DNA of 64,000 bases from Modestobacter sp. VKM Ac-2985 (GTDB lineage Bacteria; Actinomycetota; Actinomycetes; Mycobacteriales; Geodermatophilaceae): assembly GCF_026967925.1 (NCBI RefSeq), contig NZ_JAPVBI010000002.1, positions 859,628 to 923,627 of the forward strand, given 5' to 3'. Shown in pieces: positions 35,265-47,809 of the stretch (position 1 is its first letter; each line of letters opens with the position of its first letter). Under the pieces are notes generated by a model. It was given only the letters and a program-made list of their open reading frames with translations, searched no databases and was not told the origin of the DNA. Made by a program: the position numbers and the translations under genes.

Positions 35265-36475
35265 TGGAGTGCTCCTTCGATCAGGACGACGGTGATCTCG
35301 GCGCCCGCGGGCAGGTCGGTGACGTCCTCGGGGACGACGACCAGGCAGTTGGCGCGAGCGAGGTGGGCGACCAGGTGCGAGCCGGGCCCGCCCACCTGGT
35401 CGACGACCGCGCCGTCGAACCAGCCGCGGAGGAACTGCCGACGGCCGGCGGGGGAGCGCAGCGGGGCGGTGAGCCGGGCGGTGGTGCGCAGCCGGTCGGG
35501 GGAGGCGTGGCCGAGCGCGCGGCGCAGCGCGGGCCGGACGAAGACCTCGAAGGAGACGAACGAGCTCACCGGGTTGCCGGGCAGCGTGATGACCGGGACG
35601 CCGTCGACGGTGCCGGCGCCCTGCGGGCCGCCCGGCTGCATGGCGACCTTGCCGAACTCGACCGTGCCCAGCCCGGCGAAGGCGTCCTTGACGACCTCGT
35701 AGGCGCCGGCGCTGACCCCGCCGCTGGTGACCAGCAGGTCGGCGTCCGGCAGTTCGGCGCGCACGGTGCTGAGGAACTGCTCCACGTCGTCGGGCACGAA
35801 GTGCAGCGTCCGGGCCTCGCCGCCCGCCTCGGTGACGGCGGCGGCCAACAGCACAGAGTTGGACTCGTAGATCTGGCCCGGCTGCAGCGGGCGACCCGGT
35901 TCGACGAGCTCGCTGCCGGTGGAGAGGACCAGCACCCGGGGGCGACGTCGCACCGGCACGGTGTCGTACCCGACCGCGGCGGCGAGCCCCAGCTGGGCCG
36001 CGCCGAGCGCGGTGCCGGCGGGCAGGGCCAGCTCCCCGGCCCGGATGTCCTCCCCGGCGTGCCGCAGGTGGGTGCCGGCCGGAGGGGAGGAGCTGATGGT
36101 GACGACGTCGGTGCCGGCGTCGGTGCGCTCGACGGGGACGATCACGTCGGCGCCCTCGGGCACCGGGGCACCGGTCATGATGCGGTGCACCGTGCCGGCC
36201 AGCAGGGGCGGCACGTCGGTGCGCCCGGCCGGCAGGTCGGCACCGACCGGCAGCCGGACGGGGGCGTCCGCGGTGGCCGCCCCGACCTCGGCGTGCCGCG
36301 CGGCGTAGCCGTCCATCGCGGAGTTGTCGAAGCCGGGCAGGGCCACCCGCGCGGTCAGGTCGCGGGCGAGCACCCGTCCGGCGGCCGAGGCGAGCGGGAC
36401 GTCCTCGACCGGCAGCGGGGCGAGCAGCCCGGCGACCGCTGCCTGGTGTTCCTCGACGGTGCGCACGCCGCCCAT
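35261..36475 (-). CDS. moeA: Molybdopterin molybdenumtransferase
   Basis: 404 residues. MoeA inserts molybdate into adenylylated molybdopterin. Motifs in order: DLTARVALPGFDNSAMDGYA, IMTGAPVPEGADVIVPVE, STGSELVEPG, LLVTSGGVSAGAYEVVKDAF and LPGNPVSSFVSFEVFVRPALR. ATG 36475 chosen; a GTG two codons upstream is possible, and the long upstream frame is an artefact antisense to the next gene. First gene of the minus-strand operon moeA-moaC-mog/moaB. Confidence 0.96.
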
Positions 36476-36628
36476 CCTCACCGATGCCCAGCCAGCGCGT
36501 CGCGGCGCGGGCCGGGACGGCACCGGTTCCGGCCGTGCACGGCGGGTGGTCGCACGACCGAGCGCGAGCGGGCAGGCTGGCCGGTGACCGACGCCGCGCG
36601 CCCGGCGCAGCGCGGACGAGGAGGAAGC

Positions 36629-37594
36629 GTGCCAGTTCCGGAGGGCCCCGCCGTCGTCGTCGGCCAGGTGGGCCGGGACCTCGTGCTGGAGGTCGACCGG
36701 CTGCCGGACGGCGGGCGGAGCACCGACGTCCGCCGACGCCGGGAGCTGCTCGGCGGCAAGGGCGCGAACCAGGGCGTCGCGATGGCGCAGCTGGGCTGGC
36801 CGGTCGCGCTGGTCGGGGTGCTCGGCGACGACCCGCCGGGTGACCTCGTCCTGGCCCAGGCGGTCGCCGACGGCCTGTGGGTCTCCGGGGTGGCCCGCCG
36901 CCACGGTGCCGAGACCGCCCTGCTGGTCGACCTAGTGGAGGCCGACGGCACCCGGCGGCTGCTGGAGGACGTGCCGGCGGCCACCCTGCTGACCGCCGCC
37001 GACGTGGAGGCGGCCGCGCCCTCGTTCGCGCGGGCGTCCGCCGTCCTCCTCCAGCTGCAGCAGCCGGGGGCCGCGATCCGCGCCGCGCTGGCGCGGGCTC
37101 CCCGGGGCGCGCTGACGGTCGCCGACGGCGCGCCGCCGGACGACGAGACCCGGGACGCGCTGCTGGGTCGGGTCCAGCTCCTGCGGGCCGACCTGGTCGA
37201 GGCCGGGCTGTGGGTGGACGGCGAGCTGGACGGGCCGGCCGACGTCCGCGATGCAGCCCACCAGCTGTGCGCGGCCGGTCCGCGGGTGGTCTGCCTGGCG
37301 ACCGGGGAGGACGGCGACCTGACGGTGTGGCGGGAGCCCGGTGGCCGGCTGCGCGAGGAGCTGGTGCCGCTGCTCGGCCCGGCGCCGGTCGACCCGACCG
37401 GCGCCGGGGACAGCGTGGTGGCGGCGTTCACCGTCGCACTGCTGCGCGGAGCGGACCCGGGGACGGCGGCCTGGCAGGCGGGAGCCGCTGCGGCCCTGAC
37501 CGTGGACCGGCTCGGCGGGCGGCCCGCGCTGGACGCGGGGGAGGTCGCCGGCCTGGCCGCGGAGTGCCGGGAGCGCGGCGGTGCGGGCCGCTGA
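36629..37594 (+). CDS. PfkB-family sugar kinase (ribokinase-like)
   Basis: 321 residues, GTG start after GAGGAGG. The PfkB fold is clear: VVVGQVGRDLVLEVDRLPDGG, the substrate-binding GGKGANQGVAMAQLGWPV, and the anion-hole/catalytic DPTGAGDSVVAAF near the C-terminus. The GGKGANQ form fits ribokinase best, but substrate choice in this family is not reliably read from sequence. Divergent from moeA with a 153-bp gap. Confidence 0.88.
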   Translation: MPVPEGPAVVVGQVGRDLVLEVDRLPDGGRSTDVRRRRELLGGKGANQGVAMAQLGWPVALVGVLGDDPPGDLVLAQAVADGLWVSGVARRHGAETALLVDLVEADGTRRLLEDVPAATLLTAADVEAAAPSFARASAVLLQLQQPGAAIRAALARAPRGALTVADGAPPDDETRDALLGRVQLLRADLVEAGLWVDGELDGPADVRDAAHQLCAAGPRVVCLATGEDGDLTVWREPGGRLREELVPLLGPAPVDPTGAGDSVVAAFTVALLRGADPGTAAWQAGAAAALTVDRLGGRPALDAGEVAGLAAECRERGGAGR

Positions 37595-37646
37595 CCCGTC
37601 GCGCTAGCGTTCACCGGGACACGAGGCGGACGCAGAGGTGGTGCAG

Positions 37647-38132
37647 GTGACCGAGATCGACCGGATGCTCGCGGCGAACGAGGCCTGGCTCGGGGAGTTC
37701 CCGGGCGACCTCCCGGTGGCCCCGGACCGCAAGGTCGCGGTCGTCGCCTGCATGGACTCGCGGATGCCGCTGTTCGGGATGCTCGGGCTGGCGGTCGGCG
37801 ACGCCCACGTGATCCGCAACGCCGGCGGCGTCGTCACCGAGGACACCCTGCGGTCGCTGGCCATCTCCCAGCACGTCCTGGGCACCCGCGCCGTCGTGCT
37901 CGTGCACCACACCGACTGCGGGCTCAACAAGGCCACCGACCAGGAGGTCGCCGACCTGGTGGAGCGGAACACCGGCCACCGGCCGCCGTGGGTGGCGCGC
38001 ACCTTCACCGACGTCGACGCCGACGTCCGGGAGTCGATGCAGCGGATCCGGGAGACGCCCTACCTGCTCAGCGCCGAGGTGCGGGGCACCGTCTACGACG
38101 TCGCGAGCGGCCGGCTCCGCGAGGTGGACTGA
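37647..38132 (+). CDS. Beta-class carbonic anhydrase
   Basis: 161 residues from GTG 37647, which follows AGAGG by 8 bases; in-frame GTGs at 37638 and 37641 are alternatives. It hydrates CO2 using zinc held by Cys in ACMDSRM, His and Cys in HHTDCGL; the Asp-Arg dyad is in DSR. VIRNAGGVVTEDTLRSLAISQHVLGT is typical. It resembles the compact Rv1284-type enzyme of mycobacteria in length and motifs. Stand-alone gene between the sugar kinase and rplM. Confidence 0.93.
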   Translation: MTEIDRMLAANEAWLGEFPGDLPVAPDRKVAVVACMDSRMPLFGMLGLAVGDAHVIRNAGGVVTEDTLRSLAISQHVLGTRAVVLVHHTDCGLNKATDQEVADLVERNTGHRPPWVARTFTDVDADVRESMQRIRETPYLLSAEVRGTVYDVASGRLREVD

Positions 38133-38161
38133 TCGCGGCTGTCAGCCGACCGGTCCGACGC

Positions 38162-38170
38162 TGGTATGGT
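38162..38170 (+). promoter_or_regulatory. Extended -10 element upstream of rplM
   Basis: TGG followed by TATGGT forms an extended -10 box about 140 bases before rplM. I find no good -35 hexamer at the expected distance. Confidence 0.35.
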
Positions 38171-38307
38171 TCTCCGTTGGTGCGTGATGCCGGTTGGTGC
38201 ACGCGTGTCCGGGGCCGCCGATCTCATCGGGTCAGCCCAAGTCTCCCGTCCTCGGTGAGGCGATCCCACCAGCCACCCGCCCGACGACGACAGGACAAGT
38301 GAGCCTC

Positions 38308-38751
38308 GTGCGCACGTACAGCCCCAAGCCCGGTGACATCACCCGGGCCTGGCACGTCATCGACGCCACCGACGTGGTGCTCGGTCGACTCGCCAGCCAG
38401 ACCGCGATCCTCCTCCGCGGCAAGCACAAGCCCCAGTTCGCGCCGCACGTCGACGCCGGCGACTTCGTCGTCATCGTCAACGCGGGCAAGGTGGCCCTCA
38501 CCGGCTCCAAGCGCGACACCAAGGTCGCCTACCGCCACTCCGGTTACCCGGGTGGCCTCCGGACGATCAACGTCGGCGACGAGCTGAAGACCCGTCCCGA
38601 CCGCGTCGTCGAGCGCGCCATCAAGGGGATGCTGCCGCACAACACGCTGGGCCGGCAGATGCTCTCCAAGCTCAAGGTCTACGCCGGGCCCGAGCACCCG
38701 CACGCCGCCCAGCAGCCCCAGACCTACGAGATCAAGCAGGTGGCCCAGTGA
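38308..38751 (+). CDS. rplM: 50S ribosomal protein L13
   Basis: 147 residues from GTG 38308 ([20 protein letters not shown]), matching the family start and length; GTG 38299, three codons earlier, sits nearer AGGA and is an alternative. [32 protein letters not shown] and [27 protein letters not shown] are conserved. L13 starts early 50S assembly. It overlaps rpsI by GTGA. Confidence 0.98.
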   Translation: MRTYSPKPGDITRAWHVIDATDVVLGRLASQTAILLRGKHKPQFAPHVDAGDFVVIVNAGKVALTGSKRDTKVAYRHSGYPGGLRTINVGDELKTRPDRVVERAIKGMLPHNTLGRQMLSKLKVYAGPEHPHAAQQPQTYEIKQVAQ

Positions 38752-39167
38752 CCAGCGCACTGACCGTGACCGACGCCGACGGGCGTCCCATCCAGACCGT
38801 CGGCCGCCGCAAGGAGGCCATCGTCCGGGTGCGTCTGCTCCCCGGCACCGGCGAGTTCAAGCTCAACGGCCGCACCATCGAGCAGTACTTCCCCAACAAG
38901 GTGCACCAGCAGCTCATCCGTGAGCCGTTCGTGATCCTGGAGAAGAACGAGCAGTACGACGTCGTCGGCATCCTGCACGGCGGCGGCGTCAGCGGCCAGG
39001 CCGGCGCGCTGCGCCTGGCCATCGCCCGCGCGCTCATCGAGATCGAGCCCGATGACCGTCCGGCCCTGAAGAAGGCCGGCTTCCTGACCCGTGACCCCCG
39101 GGTCACCGAGCGCAAGAAGTACGGCCTGAAGAAGGCCCGCAAGGCGCCTCAGTACTCGAAGCGCTGA
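38748..39167 (+). CDS. rpsI: 30S ribosomal protein S9
   Basis: 139 residues. The C-terminal [18 protein letters not shown] reaches P-site t[27 protein letters not shown] and [19 protein letters not shown] are diagnostic. The GTG start overlaps the rplM stop. glmM follows after 10 bases, the usual actinobacterial rplM-rpsI-glmM unit. Confidence 0.99.
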   Translation: MTSALTVTDADGRPIQTVGRRKEAIVRVRLLPGTGEFKLNGRTIEQYFPNKVHQQLIREPFVILEKNEQYDVVGILHGGGVSGQAGALRLAIARALIEIEPDDRPALKKAGFLTRDPRVTERKKYGLKKARKAPQYSKR

Positions 39168-39177
39168 CGGTACGTCC

Positions 39178-40533
39178 GTGGGTCGGCTCTTCGGGACCGA
39201 CGGCGTCCGGGGCCGGGCCAACGCCGAGCTGACGCCAGAACTGGCGCTCTCGGTGGCCCGGGCCGCCGCCAGCGTGCTCGCCGACCGCGACGGGACCTCG
39301 CGTCCCGTCGCGGTCGTCGGGCGCGACCCCCGCGCGAGCGGGGAGATGCTCGAGGCCGCGGTCGTCGCCGGCCTGGCGAGCGCCGGTGCCGAGGTGCTGC
39401 GCGTCGGGGTGCTCCCGACGCCCGCGATCGCGCACCTCACCGGCCGCACCGACGCGGACCTGGGCGTGATGCTCTCCGCGAGCCACAACCCGATGCCCGA
39501 CAACGGCATCAAGCTGTTCAGCCGGGGCGGGCACAAGCTGCCCGACGCCGTCGAGGCAGCCATCGAGCGGCGGGTGACCGGCGCCGACGACGGCGATCCC
39601 CGCGGCGACCACCGGCCGACCGGCGGGGGCATCGGCCGGGTCCGCGACCTGGCCGGCGCCGCGGAGGACTACACCACCCACGTCCTCTCCGCGCTGCGCG
39701 AACCCCTGCGGAACCTGCGCGTCGTCGTCGACTGCGCGCACGGGGCCGCCTACCGCTGCGCCCCGGAGGTCTACCGCCGGGCCGGTGCGCAGGTGCACGT
39801 CATCGGTGGCGAGCCCGACGGCTGGAACATCAACGACGGCATCGGGTCCACCCACCTGGGGCCGCTGATCGACGCCGTCGCGCGGCACGGTGCCGACATC
39901 GGCATCGCCCACGACGGGGACGCCGACCGCTGCCTGGCCGTGACCGCGCAGGGCGACGTCGTCGACGGCGACGCGATCCTGGCGATCTGCGCGCTGGCGC
40001 TGCACGAGGGCGGCAACCTGGCCGACGACACGGTCGTCGCCACCGTGATGAGCAACCTCGGCTTCCACCACACCATGCGCGCCGCCGGCATCGCCGTGCA
40101 GACGACCGCCGTGGGCGACCGCTACGTCCTCGAGGCGCTGCGCTCGCGGGGGCTCTCGCTCGGCGGCGAGCAGAGCGGGCACCTGGTCTTCCTGGACTGG
40201 GCCACCACCGGCGACGGGCTGCTCACCGGGCTGGCGCTGCTCTCCCGGATGAGCGCCACCGGCGCCTCGCTGGCCGAGCTGGCCTCGGTCGTGCAGCGGC
40301 TGCCGCAGACCCTGGTCAACGTGCCGGTGACCGACCGGCTCGCGGTCGCCGAGAGCGACGAGGTCGCGCGTGCGGTCAACGCGGTCGAGGCCGAGCTCGG
40401 CGACTCCGGCCGGGTGCTGCTGCGCCCCTCGGGCACCGAACAGCTGGTGCGGGTGATGGTCGAGGCGCCCACCCAGGAGGAGGCCGACGCCGTCGCCACC
40501 CGGTTGGCCGGCGTCGTCGCATCCGCCACCTGA
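39178..40533 (+). CDS. glmM: Phosphoglucosamine mutase
   Basis: 451 residues. It interconverts glucosamine-6- and -1-phosphate for UDP-GlcNAc and the cell wall. The phosphoserine loop reads [17 protein letters not shown], the metal loop DGDADRC, the sugar loop GGEQSGH and the phosphate loop [14 protein letters not shown]. It starts [15 protein letters not shown] at GTG 39178. It acts just before GlmU and just after GlmS, which is encoded 83 bp downstream. Confidence 0.98.
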   Translation: MGRLFGTDGVRGRANAELTPELALSVARAAASVLADRDGTSRPVAVVGRDPRASGEMLEAAVVAGLASAGAEVLRVGVLPTPAIAHLTGRTDADLGVMLSASHNPMPDNGIKLFSRGGHKLPDAVEAAIERRVTGADDGDPRGDHRPTGGGIGRVRDLAGAAEDYTTHVLSALREPLRNLRVVVDCAHGAAYRCAPEVYRRAGAQVHVIGGEPDGWNINDGIGSTHLGPLIDAVARHGADIGIAHDGDADRCLAVTAQGDVVDGDAILAICALALHEGGNLADDTVVATVMSNLGFHHTMRAAGIAVQTTAVGDRYVLEALRSRGLSLGGEQSGHLVFLDWATTGDGLLTGLALLSRMSATGASLAELASVVQRLPQTLVNVPVTDRLAVAESDEVARAVNAVEAELGDSGRVLLRPSGTEQLVRVMVEAPTQEEADAVATRLAGVVASAT

Positions 40534-40616
40534 CGACGGCTCGACACCCCGGACGCCCCGCTCGTCCCGGCCGAGGTCACAGGTGGCCGGCCTGAGCCCC
40601 CGGTATCGTCGGCGGA

Positions 40617-42479
<1,863 letters not shown>

Positions 42480-42521
42480 CACCACCGGGTGCGGGCGGAC
42501 GGTGCCAGGCAGACTGGGCCG

Positions 42522-42899
42522 GTGATCATCGGGATCGGTGTCGACGTCTGCCCGGTGGAGCGGTTCGCCGCCTCGCTGGTCCGCACCCCGGGGCTGCGGG
42601 ACCGGCTGTTCACCCCGGCGGAGCAACGCACCCCGGCCGGCGCCCAGCGCAGCGGTGAGTCCATGGCTGCCCGCTTCGCCGCCAAGGAGGCCCTGGCCAA
42701 GGCGCTGGGCGCACCGGGCGGCCTGCGCTGGCACGACGCCGAGGTGGTGGTCGGGGAGCGCGGGCGCCCGCACCTGGAGGTCCGCGGCACGGTGGCCCGG
42801 TGCGCGGCCGAGCTGGGGGTCACCTCCTGGCACGTGTCGCTGAGCCACGACGGGGGCATCGCCTCCGCCATGGTGATCGCCGAGGGGACTGCCCCGTGA
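42522..42899 (+). CDS. acpS: Holo-[acyl-carrier-protein] synthase
   Basis: 125 residues. It transfers phosphopantetheine from CoA to acyl carrier protein. The metal-binding [12 protein letters not shown] is at the N-terminus, followed by [17 protein letters not shown] and [21 protein letters not shown] 42522 gives MIIGIGVDV. Its end overlaps the next gene by GTGA, indicating coupling. Confidence 0.96.
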   Translation: MIIGIGVDVCPVERFAASLVRTPGLRDRLFTPAEQRTPAGAQRSGESMAARFAAKEALAKALGAPGGLRWHDAEVVVGERGRPHLEVRGTVARCAAELGVTSWHVSLSHDGGIASAMVIAEGTAP

Positions 42900-44332
42900 T
42901 CGGGCTGCACACGGCCGCGCAGGTCCGGGGTGCCGAGCAGGACGTGCTGGCCGGGCTCCCGGCGGGGGCGCTCATGCAGCGGGCCGCGACCGGGCTGGCC
43001 ACGGTCTGCCTGCGGCTGCTGGGCCGGGGCCACGGCGTCCGCGTGGTGCTGCTGGTCGGGTCGGGCGACAACGGCGGCGACGCCCTGTTCGCCGGCGGGC
43101 TGCTGGCGCAACGGGGGGCGGCCGTCACCGCCGTCCTGCTCTCCCCGGAGCGGGCGCACGCCGAGGGGCTGACCGCGTTCCGCCGGGCCGGTGGGCGGGT
43201 GGCGGAGGCCGCCGACGCCGGGCTGCACCGGGCCGACCTGGTCCTCGACGGGATCCTCGGCCTCGGCGGCAGCGGCGGGCTGCGGGAGCCGGCGGCCGCG
43301 CTGGTCCAGGAGGCGACCGCCGGGCCGGGCCTGCTGGTCGCGGTCGACCTGCCCAGCGGCGTCGACGCGGACACCGGGGAGGTGCCCGGCGCCGCCTTCC
43401 CCGCGCAGCACACGGTCACCTTCGGTGCGGTCAAGCCCGGGCTGGTGGTCGGCGCCGGGCGCCGGCAGGCCGGCACGGTGCACCTGGTCGACATCGGGCT
43501 CGGCCCCGCGCTGCCCGAGCCGGCGGCCCGGCAGCTGACCGACGCCGACGTCGTCCCGCACCTGGACGCCCCCGCACCCGACGACGACAAGTACTCGCGC
43601 GGCGTGGTCGGCGTGCTGGCCGGTTCGGCCACCTACCCGGGCGCCGGGGTGCTGTGCACGGGCGCCGCGCTGCGCACCCGGCCGGGCCTGGTCCGGTACG
43701 CCGGCACCGCTGCGGAGGGCGTCCGTGCCTCCTGGCCGGAGGCCATCGTCACGTCCGGCCGCCCGGGGGACGCCGGACGCGTGCAGGCCTGGGTGGTCGG
43801 CCCGGGGATGGGCACCGACGACGACGCCGCGAGCGTGCTCGCCGAGGTGCTGGCGACCGACCTGCCGGTGGTGGTCGACGCCGACGGGCTGACCCTGGTC
43901 TCCCAGCGGCCGGAACTGGTGGGCGAGCGGACCGCCCCCACCGTGCTCACCCCGCACGACCGCGAGTTCGCCCGCCTCTTCGGCGAGGTCGGCACCGACC
44001 GGCTGGCCGCAGCCCGCCGGGGTGCGGCGGAGCTGGGCTGCACGGTGCTGCTCAAGGGGGATGCCACCGTCGTCGCCGACGCCGCCGGCACCACCTTCGT
44101 CAACGGCACCGGCACCCCGTGGCTGGCGACCGCCGGCACCGGCGACGTGCTCGCCGGCATCCTGGGCGCCGTGCTGGCGACCGGGCTGCCGGCAGCCGAG
44201 GCCGCGGCCGTCGCCGCCCACCTGCACGGCCGGGCCGGCCAGCTGGCCGCCGAGCAGGGACCGCTGATCGCCGGGGACCTGGTCCGTCGGCTGCCGGAGA
44301 CGCTGGCCCGGCTGCGCGCCGGTGCCGGCTGA
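42896..44332 (+). CDS. nnrD: Bifunctional NAD(P)HX epimerase / ADP-dependent dehydratase
   Basis: 478 residues, a YjeF-type fusion that repairs hydrated NAD(P)H. The N-terminal epimerase half has [20 protein letters not shown] and [13 protein letters not shown]. The C-terminal kinase-like dehydratase half has [36 protein letters not shown] and [23 protein letters not shown] start overlaps the acpS stop. Followed by alr after about 27 bp, an order shared with other actinobacteria. Confidence 0.95.
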   Translation: MIGLHTAAQVRGAEQDVLAGLPAGALMQRAATGLATVCLRLLGRGHGVRVVLLVGSGDNGGDALFAGGLLAQRGAAVTAVLLSPERAHAEGLTAFRRAGGRVAEAADAGLHRADLVLDGILGLGGSGGLREPAAALVQEATAGPGLLVAVDLPSGVDADTGEVPGAAFPAQHTVTFGAVKPGLVVGAGRRQAGTVHLVDIGLGPALPEPAARQLTDADVVPHLDAPAPDDDKYSRGVVGVLAGSATYPGAGVLCTGAALRTRPGLVRYAGTAAEGVRASWPEAIVTSGRPGDAGRVQAWVVGPGMGTDDDAASVLAEVLATDLPVVVDADGLTLVSQRPELVGERTAPTVLTPHDREFARLFGEVGTDRLAAARRGAAELGCTVLLKGDATVVADAAGTTFVNGTGTPWLATAGTGDVLAGILGAVLATGLPAAEAAAVAAHLHGRAGQLAAEQGPLIAGDLVRRLPETLARLRAGAG

Positions 44333-44359
44333 CCGCGGCGGCCTGGGACAGTGGGCGGT

Positions 44360-45511
44360 GTGACGCAGGTGCAGCAGGTGCTGGGCAGCCGGGCCGAGGT
44401 GGTCGTCGACCTCGACGCGATCGCGGAGAACACCGCGGCGCTGCGCGCACGGGCCGCCCGCCCGCTGATGGCGGTGGTCAAGGCCGACGGCTACGGCCAC
44501 GGGCTGGTCCCCGCGGCCCGGGCGGCGCTCGCCGGCGGGGCCGACGCCCTCGGGGTGACGGTGCTGGAGGAGGCGCTCGCGCTGCGCGCCGCCGGGGTCA
44601 CCGCGCCCCTGCTGTCCTGGCAGCACGGACCGGGGGAGGACTACGCCGCGGCACTGGCCGCCGACGTCGAGCTGTCGGTCAACGCGGAGTGGGCGCTGGC
44701 CGAGGTGGTCGACGCCGCCCGCGCCGGCGGCCGCCTCGCCCGGGTGCAGCTGTTCGCCGACACCGGCCTGTCCCGCGAGGGGGCGACGCCGGAGGCCTGG
44801 CCCGGGCTGGTGGCCGCCGCGGTGCGCGCCCAGGCCGACGGCGACCTCGTCGTGACCGGGCTGTGGAGCCACCTCGCCTACGCCGATGCCCCCACCCACC
44901 CGACCATCGCCCGCCAGGTGCAGGTCTTCGAGGAGGCGGTGGCGCTGGCCGCGCAGGCCGGGCTGACCGACGTCCGCCGGCACCTGGCCAACTCGGCGGC
45001 CACGATCGCCTTGCCGGAGACCTGGTACGACATGGTCCGGCCGGGCGTGGCGGTCTACGGCCTGGACCCGCTGGGCGGCGACCCGGGGGAGTACGGGCTC
45101 CGCCCGGCGATGACGGTGCAGGCCCGGGTGGCGCTGACCAAGCGGGTGCCGGCCGGGGCCGGCGTCTCCTACGGCCACACCTACTCCCCGGACCGGCAGA
45201 CGACGCTGGCCCTGGTGCCGGTGGGTTACGCCGACGGGGTGCCCCGCGCGGCCGGCAACCGGGCGCCGGTGCTCGCCGCCGGGGTGCAGCGGACGATCGC
45301 CGGCCGGGTCTGCATGGACCAGTTCGTCCTCGACGTGGGCGACGACCCGATCGCCCCGGGCGACACGGTGGTGCTGTGGGGCTCGGGGGCCGCCGGCGAG
45401 CCGACCGCCCAGCAGTGGGCCGACGCGGTCGACACCATCCACTACGAGCTCGTCACCCGGGTGGGCGGCCGCTTCTCCCGCCGCTACGTGGGCACCGCGG
45501 GGACCGCCTGA
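44360..45511 (+). CDS. alr: Alanine racemase
   Basis: 383 residues from GTG 44360 (other GTGs at 44351 and 44369 are in frame). PLP enzyme making D-alanine for peptidoglycan. The Lys is in MAVVKADGYGHG, the catalytic Tyr in GVSYGHTYSPDRQT, and AGRVCMDQFVLDVGD with WGSG follows. ARVQLFADTGLSREGA and LWSHLAYAD are conserved. Its TGA overlaps the next ATG by one base. Confidence 0.97.
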   Translation: MTQVQQVLGSRAEVVVDLDAIAENTAALRARAARPLMAVVKADGYGHGLVPAARAALAGGADALGVTVLEEALALRAAGVTAPLLSWQHGPGEDYAAALAADVELSVNAEWALAEVVDAARAGGRLARVQLFADTGLSREGATPEAWPGLVAAAVRAQADGDLVVTGLWSHLAYADAPTHPTIARQVQVFEEAVALAAQAGLTDVRRHLANSAATIALPETWYDMVRPGVAVYGLDPLGGDPGEYGLRPAMTVQARVALTKRVPAGAGVSYGHTYSPDRQTTLALVPVGYADGVPRAAGNRAPVLAAGVQRTIAGRVCMDQFVLDVGDDPIAPGDTVVLWGSGAAGEPTAQQWADAVDTIHYELVTRVGGRFSRRYVGTAGTA

Positions 45512-46698
45512 TGGCGCAGCACGGCCACCTCCGCCTGGGCCGCACGGCCGGTCTGGTCGGCGCCGCGGTCGGCCTGGCCGCGGCCGGGACGGCGGTCGGG
45601 GTCGCCGTCACCCGGACGGCGACGGCCCGGGTGCGGGCCGGCCAGCTGGCCGGTCAGCGCGGGGAGGACGGCCGCCCCGTCGAGGACGTGCCGGTGAACC
45701 AGCTGCGCCGGGAGGACCCGCTGGGCTCCGGCCGCCGTACCGCCGACCGCACGGTGGTGGTGCGGGCCGACGACGGGGTGGCGCTCACGGTCGAGGAGGT
45801 CGGCCCGACCGATGCTCCGCTGACCGTCGTCTTCGTGCACGGCTACGCGCTGTCCATGGCCTCCTGGACGTTCCAGCGCAGGGACCTCGGCGAGCAGCTG
45901 GCCACCGCCAACGGCCACCGGCCCACCGCGCGCCTGGTCTTCTACGACCAGCGGGGGCACGGCGCCTCCGGCCGCGGTGCCGCCGCGCGCTCGACGATCG
46001 ACCAGCTGGCCGCGGACCTGGAGTCGGTGCTCGCCGCACGGGTGCCGCGCGGGCCGGTGGTGCTCGTCGGTCACTCGATGGGCGGGATGACGGTGCTCGC
46101 GCTCGCCCAGCGACGGCCGGAGCTGTTCGGGACCCGGGTCGCCGGGGTGGCGCTGGTGTCCACCTCCAGCGGCAACCTCGGCGACCTTGACTTCGGGCTG
46201 CCCGCGCTGCTGACCCGGGTGCGCGCCACGGTGCTGCCGGTGGCGGTCTGGGCCATGCGCCGCAGGCCCGGGCTCGCCGAGGTGACCCGGCGACTGGCCA
46301 AGGACGTCGTGTCGGCGGTCACCTGGTCGATGTCGTTCTCCTCCACCGGCGTCGACCCGGCACTGGGGCGCTACGTGGACGCGATGATCGCCGGCACTCC
46401 GGTCGACGTGGTCGCCGAGTTCTACCCGGCGATCGCCGGGCTCGACGTCAGCGGCGCGATCGAGCCGTTGTGCCGGGTGCCGACCGTGGTGCTCACCGGC
46501 GACGCGGACAAGCTGATCCCCAAGGCGCACAGCGAGCGGATCCGGCAGCGGCTCGAGGAGACGGGCGGAGGGCCCGTGGAGTACGTCGCCGTCCCGGATG
46601 CCGGGCACCTGGTGCCGCTGGAGCACCCGGCGCAGGTGACGGAGGCGCTGGTCGGCCTGGTCCGCCGGGTCGCCGCCGGGCAGCGCCCCACCCGCTGA
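45511..46698 (+). CDS. Alpha/beta hydrolase with N-terminal hydrophobic segment
   Basis: 395 residues. One Ala/Gly/Val-rich hydrophobic stretch at residues ~11-34 is probably a membrane anchor or secretion signal. The hydrolase domain starts near residue 80: oxyanion FVHGYALSMASW, nucleophile Ser in VGHSMGGM, acid in LTGDADKLIP and His in DAGHLVPLEHP. An alpha/beta hydrolase next to alr is common in actinobacteria; its substrate is unknown. The ATG overlaps the alr stop. Confidence 0.88.
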   Translation: MAQHGHLRLGRTAGLVGAAVGLAAAGTAVGVAVTRTATARVRAGQLAGQRGEDGRPVEDVPVNQLRREDPLGSGRRTADRTVVVRADDGVALTVEEVGPTDAPLTVVFVHGYALSMASWTFQRRDLGEQLATANGHRPTARLVFYDQRGHGASGRGAAARSTIDQLAADLESVLAARVPRGPVVLVGHSMGGMTVLALAQRRPELFGTRVAGVALVSTSSGNLGDLDFGLPALLTRVRATVLPVAVWAMRRRPGLAEVTRRLAKDVVSAVTWSMSFSSTGVDPALGRYVDAMIAGTPVDVVAEFYPAIAGLDVSGAIEPLCRVPTVVLTGDADKLIPKAHSERIRQRLEETGGGPVEYVAVPDAGHLVPLEHPAQVTEALVGLVRRVAAGQRPTR

Positions 46699-46730
46699 CG
46701 GCCGCCTCGGCCCCGCCGTAGGGTCTGCGC

Positions 46731-47357
46731 GTGGTCCCCGTCCGTCCGCCGCGCCCCGACGCGGCCGCCGCCGAGGTCGCGGCGAGCGCCGCTGCCGCGC
46801 CGGACTGGGCTGCGCTGGCCGACCTCGCCCGCTCCTGCGTCGCCTGCCCGGAGCTGGCCGCCACCCGGCAGCACGTCGTCGTCGGGGACGTGCCGCTGAC
46901 GGGCCGGCCGCGGCTGGTCGTCGTGGGGGAGGCCCCGGGCGCCACCGAGGACGAGACCGGCCGGCCGTTCGTGGGCAGGAGCGGCGCGCTGCTGGACCTG
47001 CTGCTCGGCGAGGCCGGGCTGGCCCGGGCAGAGGTGGCCGTGCTCAACATCGTGAAGTGCCGCCCACCGGGCAACCGCACCCCGAAGGCACCCGAGGTCG
47101 CCCGCTGCAGCGGCTGGCTGCGCCGCCAGCTCGACCTGCTCGGCGCCGAGGTCGTGGTCGCCCTCGGGCTCTCCTCGGCCAAGTGGTTCCTCGGCCCACG
47201 CACCGTGCTCGGTCAGGTGCGGGGCAGGGCGCACGACGTCGACGGGCGGGCCGTGTGGGTCACCTACCACCCGTCGGCGGCGATCCGGTTCGGTCCGAAC
47301 GGCGCCCCGCGGGCCGCGCTGGCCGCCGACCTGCACGCCGTGGCGGCCTCGCTGTGA
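46731..47357 (+). CDS. Uracil-DNA glycosylase, family 4 (Fe-S)
   Basis: 208 residues. It excises uracil from DNA. Family-4 signatures: GEAPGATEDETGRPFVGRSG, NIVKCRPPGNRTPKAPEVARC and TYHPSAAIR. Four cysteines fit the 4Fe-4S pattern: C36 and C39 (CVAC), one in VKCRPP and one in VARCSGW. GTG start. The 3' end overlaps tsaE by GTGA, so it is coupled to the t6A genes although functionally unrelated. Confidence 0.95.
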   Translation: MVPVRPPRPDAAAAEVAASAAAAPDWAALADLARSCVACPELAATRQHVVVGDVPLTGRPRLVVVGEAPGATEDETGRPFVGRSGALLDLLLGEAGLARAEVAVLNIVKCRPPGNRTPKAPEVARCSGWLRRQLDLLGAEVVVALGLSSAKWFLGPRTVLGQVRGRAHDVDGRAVWVTYHPSAAIRFGPNGAPRAALAADLHAVAASL

Positions 47358-47806
47358 AGCGCGAGCACGAGCTGCCCACCGTCGCCGACACCCAGGCGTT
47401 CGGCCGCGAGCTGGCCGGGCTGCTGCGGGCCGGCGACCTGGTCGTGCTGGCCGGTCCCCTGGGTGCCGGGAAGACGGCCCTCACCCAGGGCATCGGCGCC
47501 GGCCTCGGGGTGCCCGGCCCGGTGACCTCACCGACCTTCGTGCTCGCCCGGGTGCACCGCGGCGGGCGGGTGCCGCTGGTGCACGTCGACGCCTACCGGC
47601 TGGCCGGCATGGCCGACGTCGACGACCTGGACCTCGACGCCACCACCGAGGAGGCGGTCACGGTCGTCGAGTGGGGCCACGGCCTGGTCGAGCAGCTGGC
47701 CGACGAGCACCTGGTCGTCGAGCTCGACCGCCGGGACGACGACGTCCGCACCGTCCGGCTGGTGCCCGCCGGCGCGGGCTGGGAGCAGCGGCTCACCGAG
47801 GCCTGA
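47354..47806 (+). CDS. tsaE: tRNA t6A threonylcarbamoyltransferase complex ATPase TsaE
   Basis: 150 residues. TsaE is the ATPase that resets the TsaB-TsaD complex during t6A37 synthesis. Walker A GPLGAGKT is at residues 34-41, followed by SPTFVLARVH, HVDAYRLAG and VEWGHGLVEQL. GTG start overlaps the glycosylase stop. Convergent with a hydrolase gene (3-bp gap), which separates it from tsaB. Confidence 0.96.
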   Translation: MKREHELPTVADTQAFGRELAGLLRAGDLVVLAGPLGAGKTALTQGIGAGLGVPGPVTSPTFVLARVHRGGRVPLVHVDAYRLAGMADVDDLDLDATTEEAVTVVEWGHGLVEQLADEHLVVELDRRDDDVRTVRLVPAGAGWEQRLTEA

Positions 47807-47809
47807 GCC

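Noticed and set aside
40534..40616. glmS ribozyme
   Set aside because: Only 83 bases upstream of glmS, no recognisable ribozyme core, and the element is not expected in actinobacteria.
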